Shown: piece by piece, positions 14,931-16,501 of the stretch
How the letters are laid out: each line of letters starts with the position of its first letter
How positions within the stretch are numbered: the stretch's first letter is position 1
NCBI GenBank assembly: GCA_045593985.1
Contig: JAZNXR010000049.1
Coordinates: 1-16,501 of the forward strand
DNA length: 16,501 nt
Source: Colimorpha_A sp045593985
GTDB taxonomy: Bacteria > Bacillota > Clostridia > Oscillospirales > CAG-272
Direction of reading: 5' to 3'
The notes under the pieces: model-generated
What the model was told of the DNA's origin: nothing
Database searches by the model: none
What the model saw: only the letters and a program-made list of their open reading frames with translations
Translations under genes and position numbers: made by a program

Positions 14931-14959
14931 TTGACAAATTTCCGAAATTAGTATATAAT
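14931..14959 (+). promoter_or_regulatory. Consensus promoter of the repressor-immA operon
   Basis: TTGACA (14931-14936) and TATAAT (14954-14959) are 17 bases apart, a perfect sigma-A consensus, with a start near 14966. The spacer contains operator-like AATTTCCGAAATT (14937-14949) directly after the -35 box. Confidence 0.88.
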
Positions 14960-15030
14960 TTACTTGTATAATACTATTATATTCCAATATTTCGGATTTG
15001 TCAAGTATTATTTCCGAGATTTCGGAAATT
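14937..15030. promoter_or_regulatory. Four operator-like elements (core TTTCSGA)
   Basis: The element AATTTC-S-GAAATT appears four times between the divergent genes: 14937-14949 (perfect palindrome), 14989-14999 (partial), 15010-15020 (partial) and 15018-15030 (one mismatch). Centres lie at about 14943, 14994, 15015 and 15024. The last two also form an 8-bp inverted repeat ATTTCCGA/TCGGAAAT around 4 bases, just upstream of the repressor's GGAG site. They are the natural candidates for binding by the adjacent XRE protein; the link is inferred. Confidence 0.75.
14976..15004 (-). promoter_or_regulatory. Opposing consensus promoter of the ArpU-like gene
   Basis: On the minus strand, TTGACA (14999-15004) and TATAAT (14976-14981) are 17 bases apart, again a perfect consensus, with a start near 14969. 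Reading leftwards, the spacer begins AATCCGAAAT, nearly the same as in the facing promoter. The two -10 boxes face each other across 16 bases. Confidence 0.88.
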
Positions 15031-15040
15031 TGGAGATATT

Positions 15041-15388
15041 ATGTTTACAGAACGATTTAACGAACTTTTAAAAAGCAGGGGCATTAACGCCGTTACGCTT
15101 GCGAAGGAGATCGGCGTGCCGAAATCCATCGTTTACGAATGGAAATCAGGTCAGCGAGATCCGAGTCTTGAGAATATGCTCCGCATAGCCGACTACTTTG
15201 GCGTTTCGCTTGAATACCTGACGGGGCGTGAGGACGTGGAGACCGATATTGAAAAGGAGCTTCTCGTGCTTCTCCGTGCCGCACGTGATATTTCGGTCGA
15301 GGATCACGATGCGCTCGTCAATTCCTTCAAGTCCAATCTGAATATTTATCTGCGCAGCAATGACAGAAGCAAGAAAGAAACTGATTGA
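15041..15388 (+). CDS. XRE-family repressor (ImmR/cI-like)
   Basis: This 115-residue protein has an N-terminal HTH_3 domain (about 5-62): FNELLKSRGINAVTLAKEIG, then SIVYEWKSGQRDPSLENMLRIADYFGVSLEYLTG. The remainder (63-115) is charged and helical and probably makes dimers. It starts at ATG behind GGAG (15032-15035). The next gene, an ImmA/IrrE peptidase, overlaps it by 29 bases. The pair XRE plus ImmA is the classic control unit of ICEBs1-like elements and phages, in which ImmA cleaves the repressor to release the element. Here it would bind the operator-like repeats upstream and so control both facing promoters. Confidence 0.9.
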   Translation: MFTERFNELLKSRGINAVTLAKEIGVPKSIVYEWKSGQRDPSLENMLRIADYFGVSLEYLTGREDVETDIEKELLVLLRAARDISVEDHDALVNSFKSNLNIYLRSNDRSKKETD

Positions 15389-15920
15389 GGAAAAGGCGCT
15401 GTCGCTTCTGCTTTCACAACGCATAAGCGGCGAATTTGCTCTTTCGTTTCTCGACCTGCGAAGGATAACGGCCTGCGGCGCAGCGGTCATCGACACGTTT
15501 TCCTCTTACGAAAAGAAAACCGGCTCTTCCCTGCCGACGAGCGCCGAGGGGATAACTCTCAAGCTCCCCGGAATGAATCTTATTCTTTACGATGACAAGA
15601 TAACAAATACCGGCAGGCGAAACTGGACGATTGCACACGAGCTTGGTCACGTTCTTCTCGGACACACAGAGCTTAATAAATCAACTGAGCGCGAGGCAGA
15701 TGCCTTTGCCGCCGAGCTTCTTATGCCCGAAGCAGTTATTCGCTATCTCGATCAGCGTGAGGGCGAGCCGATGACGGCTGATACGATGACGAATTATTTT
15801 TCTGCTTCTCTTACTGCCTGTAAAAGACGGCGGCTGAATCTTCTCTATGAACCGAATTATCAGCCGTCGGAAAAGGAGCTTGAGCTGCTGAAAAGATTGT
15901 TTGCGCCTAATGAGAAATAA
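15360..15920 (+). CDS. ImmA/IrrE-family metallopeptidase
   Basis: This 186-residue protein has the zinc-protease motif AHELGHVLLGH (HExxH, about residues 91-101) and a downstream EREADAFAAELLMP segment supplying the third ligand, which are the hallmarks of ImmA/IrrE (COG2856). In ICEBs1 such a protein cuts the ImmR repressor. It starts at ATG 15360 inside the repressor gene, 29 bases before its stop and without a good ribosome site, which suggests coupled translation and tight stoichiometry. The part before the motif (about 1-55) is variable. It ends at a terminator hairpin. Confidence 0.92.
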   Translation: MTEARKKLIEEKALSLLLSQRISGEFALSFLDLRRITACGAAVIDTFSSYEKKTGSSLPTSAEGITLKLPGMNLILYDDKITNTGRRNWTIAHELGHVLLGHTELNKSTEREADAFAAELLMPEAVIRYLDQREGEPMTADTMTNYFSASLTACKRRRLNLLYEPNYQPSEKELELLKRLFAPNEK

Positions 15921-15927
15921 AATATAT

Positions 15928-15968
15928 AACCGCCTCAATGCTATATGAGTTGAGGCGGTTCTTGTCTT
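15928..15968 (+). terminator. Terminator after the immA-like gene
   Basis: AACCGCCTCAA (15928-15938) pairs with TTGAGGCGGTT (15950-15960) in an 11-bp stem with an 11-base loop. A modest T-rich tail (CTTGTCTT) follows. Confidence 0.8.
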
Positions 15969-15995
15969 ACGCTGACGGGAAGGCAATATAACGTG

Positions 15996-16014
15996 CCCAT
16001 ACCTTTGGTATGGG
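15996..16014. repeat. Perfect hairpin at the left edge of the repeat array
   Basis: CCCATACC (15996-16003) and GGTATGGG (16007-16014) form a perfect 8-bp inverted repeat around TTT. The right arm is also the start of repeat copy 1, so the left arm may be the end of a lost upstream copy. Confidence 0.7.
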
Positions 16015-16501
16015 AGGGGCTTTACTCCTCCAGCATAAACCGATGTGTTACATTCCCTTGGAACGGCGGGAGCAAGCCCCCGCCCTACGAAAACGCAGCA
16101 AAAAATTTGGTCGTCCATAACAGCGGGGGGGCGTGGAAGCAACGGACAGTCGAGGACGCCTGTCCCTACCGAGGAACGTTTGAAATTTGATTGGTAGGGG
16201 AGGGGCTTGCTCCTCCAGCATAAACCGATGTGTTACATTCCCTTGGAACGGCGGGAGCAAGCCCCCGCCCTACGAAAACGCGGCAAAAAATTTGGTCGTC
16301 CATAAACAGCGGGGGCGTGGAAGCAACGGACAGTCGAGGACGCCTGTCCCTACCGTGAAACGTTTGAAATTTGATTGGTAGGGGAGGGGCTTTACTCCTC
16401 CAGCATAAACCGATGTGTTACATTCCCTTGGAACGGCGGGAGCAAGCCCCCGCCCTACGAAAACGCGGCAAAAAATTTGGTCGTCCATAACAGCGGGGGC
16501 G
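16007..16501. repeat. Tandem array of about 184-bp GC-rich repeats, 2.7 copies, continues off the window
   Basis: Copies run 16007-16192 (186 bp), 16193-16376 (184 bp) and 16377-16501 (cut by the window edge) and are nearly identical, differing by a few substitutions and small indels. Each unit begins GGTAKGGG and has a matching CCCTACC about 162-164 bases later, so it has 7-bp terminal inverted repeats, then a 22-base AT-rich spacer to the next unit. Inside are at least three hairpins: GGAGG/CCTCC, GGCGGG/CCCGCC (16250-16269 in copy 2) and GGACAG/CTGTCC (16328-16349 in copy 2). The open frames through it are by-products of the repeat. No protein gene, promoter or known element is recognised. 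It resembles a MITE-like or intergenic palindromic element. Confidence 0.9.

Noticed and set aside
14896..14937. TTG start at 14937 for the ArpU-like protein
   Set aside because: It would place codons over the opposite promoter's -35 box and has no ribosome site, while ATG 14895 has GGGAGG at good spacing.
15993..16488. Several short open frames inside the tandem repeats, on both strands
   Set aside because: They repeat with the unit, differ in frame and length between copies, lack ribosome sites and are explained by the GC-rich repeat itself.
16007..16501. Possible CRISPR array
   Set aside because: The unit is about 184 bp and the 22-base linkers are nearly identical rather than unique; no cas genes are present.

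Overview
The window looks like a chromosomal segment from a Gram-positive spore-forming-lineage bacterium of the class Clostridia (an Oscillospirales-like gut or rumen Firmicute is my best guess). The grounds are the 16S rRNA 5' end, strong Shine-Dalgarno sites, consensus sigma-A promoters with 17-bp spacers, the sporulation pair spmA-spmB, a short AbrB/SpoVT-type regulator with four cysteines, and many lipoproteins with clostridial-style lipoboxes. The taxonomic guess comes from reading the sequence only; no database comparison was possible.

Layout. (1) 1-700: the 5' end of a leftward rRNA operon with two tandem consensus promoters and A/T-rich upstream tracts, back to back with a rightward tRNA-Arg(CCT) gene that has its own promoter and terminator. 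(2) 1039-3910: a rightward metallophosphoesterase converges on a leftward operon (trigger-factor-like lipoprotein, then SanA/DUF218 membrane protein). One 22-bp-stem terminator contains the stop codons of both convergent genes. (3) 4081-8727: a tight six-gene rightward operon, aroQ - tmk - DJ-1/PfpI - 5-formyl-THF cyclo-ligase - CPBP-like membrane protein - mltG. It mixes shikimate, nucleotide and folate metabolism with cell-envelope functions. (4) 8853-9881: gap (glycolytic GAPDH) with its own promoter, ending in a bidirectional terminator shared with (5) 9940-11698, a leftward operon of an HD-domain phosphohydrolase and a VanY-type D,D-carboxypeptidase lipoprotein with long Thr/Glu-rich tails. 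(6) 11941-12990: an unrecognised AT-richer lipoprotein with BspA-like repeats, carrying its own promoter and terminator. (7) 13051-14475: abrB-like regulator divergent from the overlapping pair spmA-spmB.

(8) 14446-15920 is the most interesting part. It is a small phage/ICE-type regulatory module: a leftward sigma-region-4/ArpU-like regulator, and a rightward XRE repressor overlapping an ImmA/IrrE metallopeptidase. Between them lie two perfect-consensus promoters (TTGACA-N17-TATAAT) that point at each other. Each has the same operator-like element directly after its -35 box, and two further operator-like copies lie upstream of the repressor's ribosome site. No integrase or structural phage gene is visible, so this reads as a domesticated or remnant lysogeny switch embedded beside spmB. 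(9) 15989-16501: after a terminator, a tandem array of about 184-bp GC-rich repeats with 7-bp terminal inverted repeats and internal hairpins, which runs off the window edge.

Most genes have housekeeping or envelope roles. The unusual material is concentrated in the last 2 kb.
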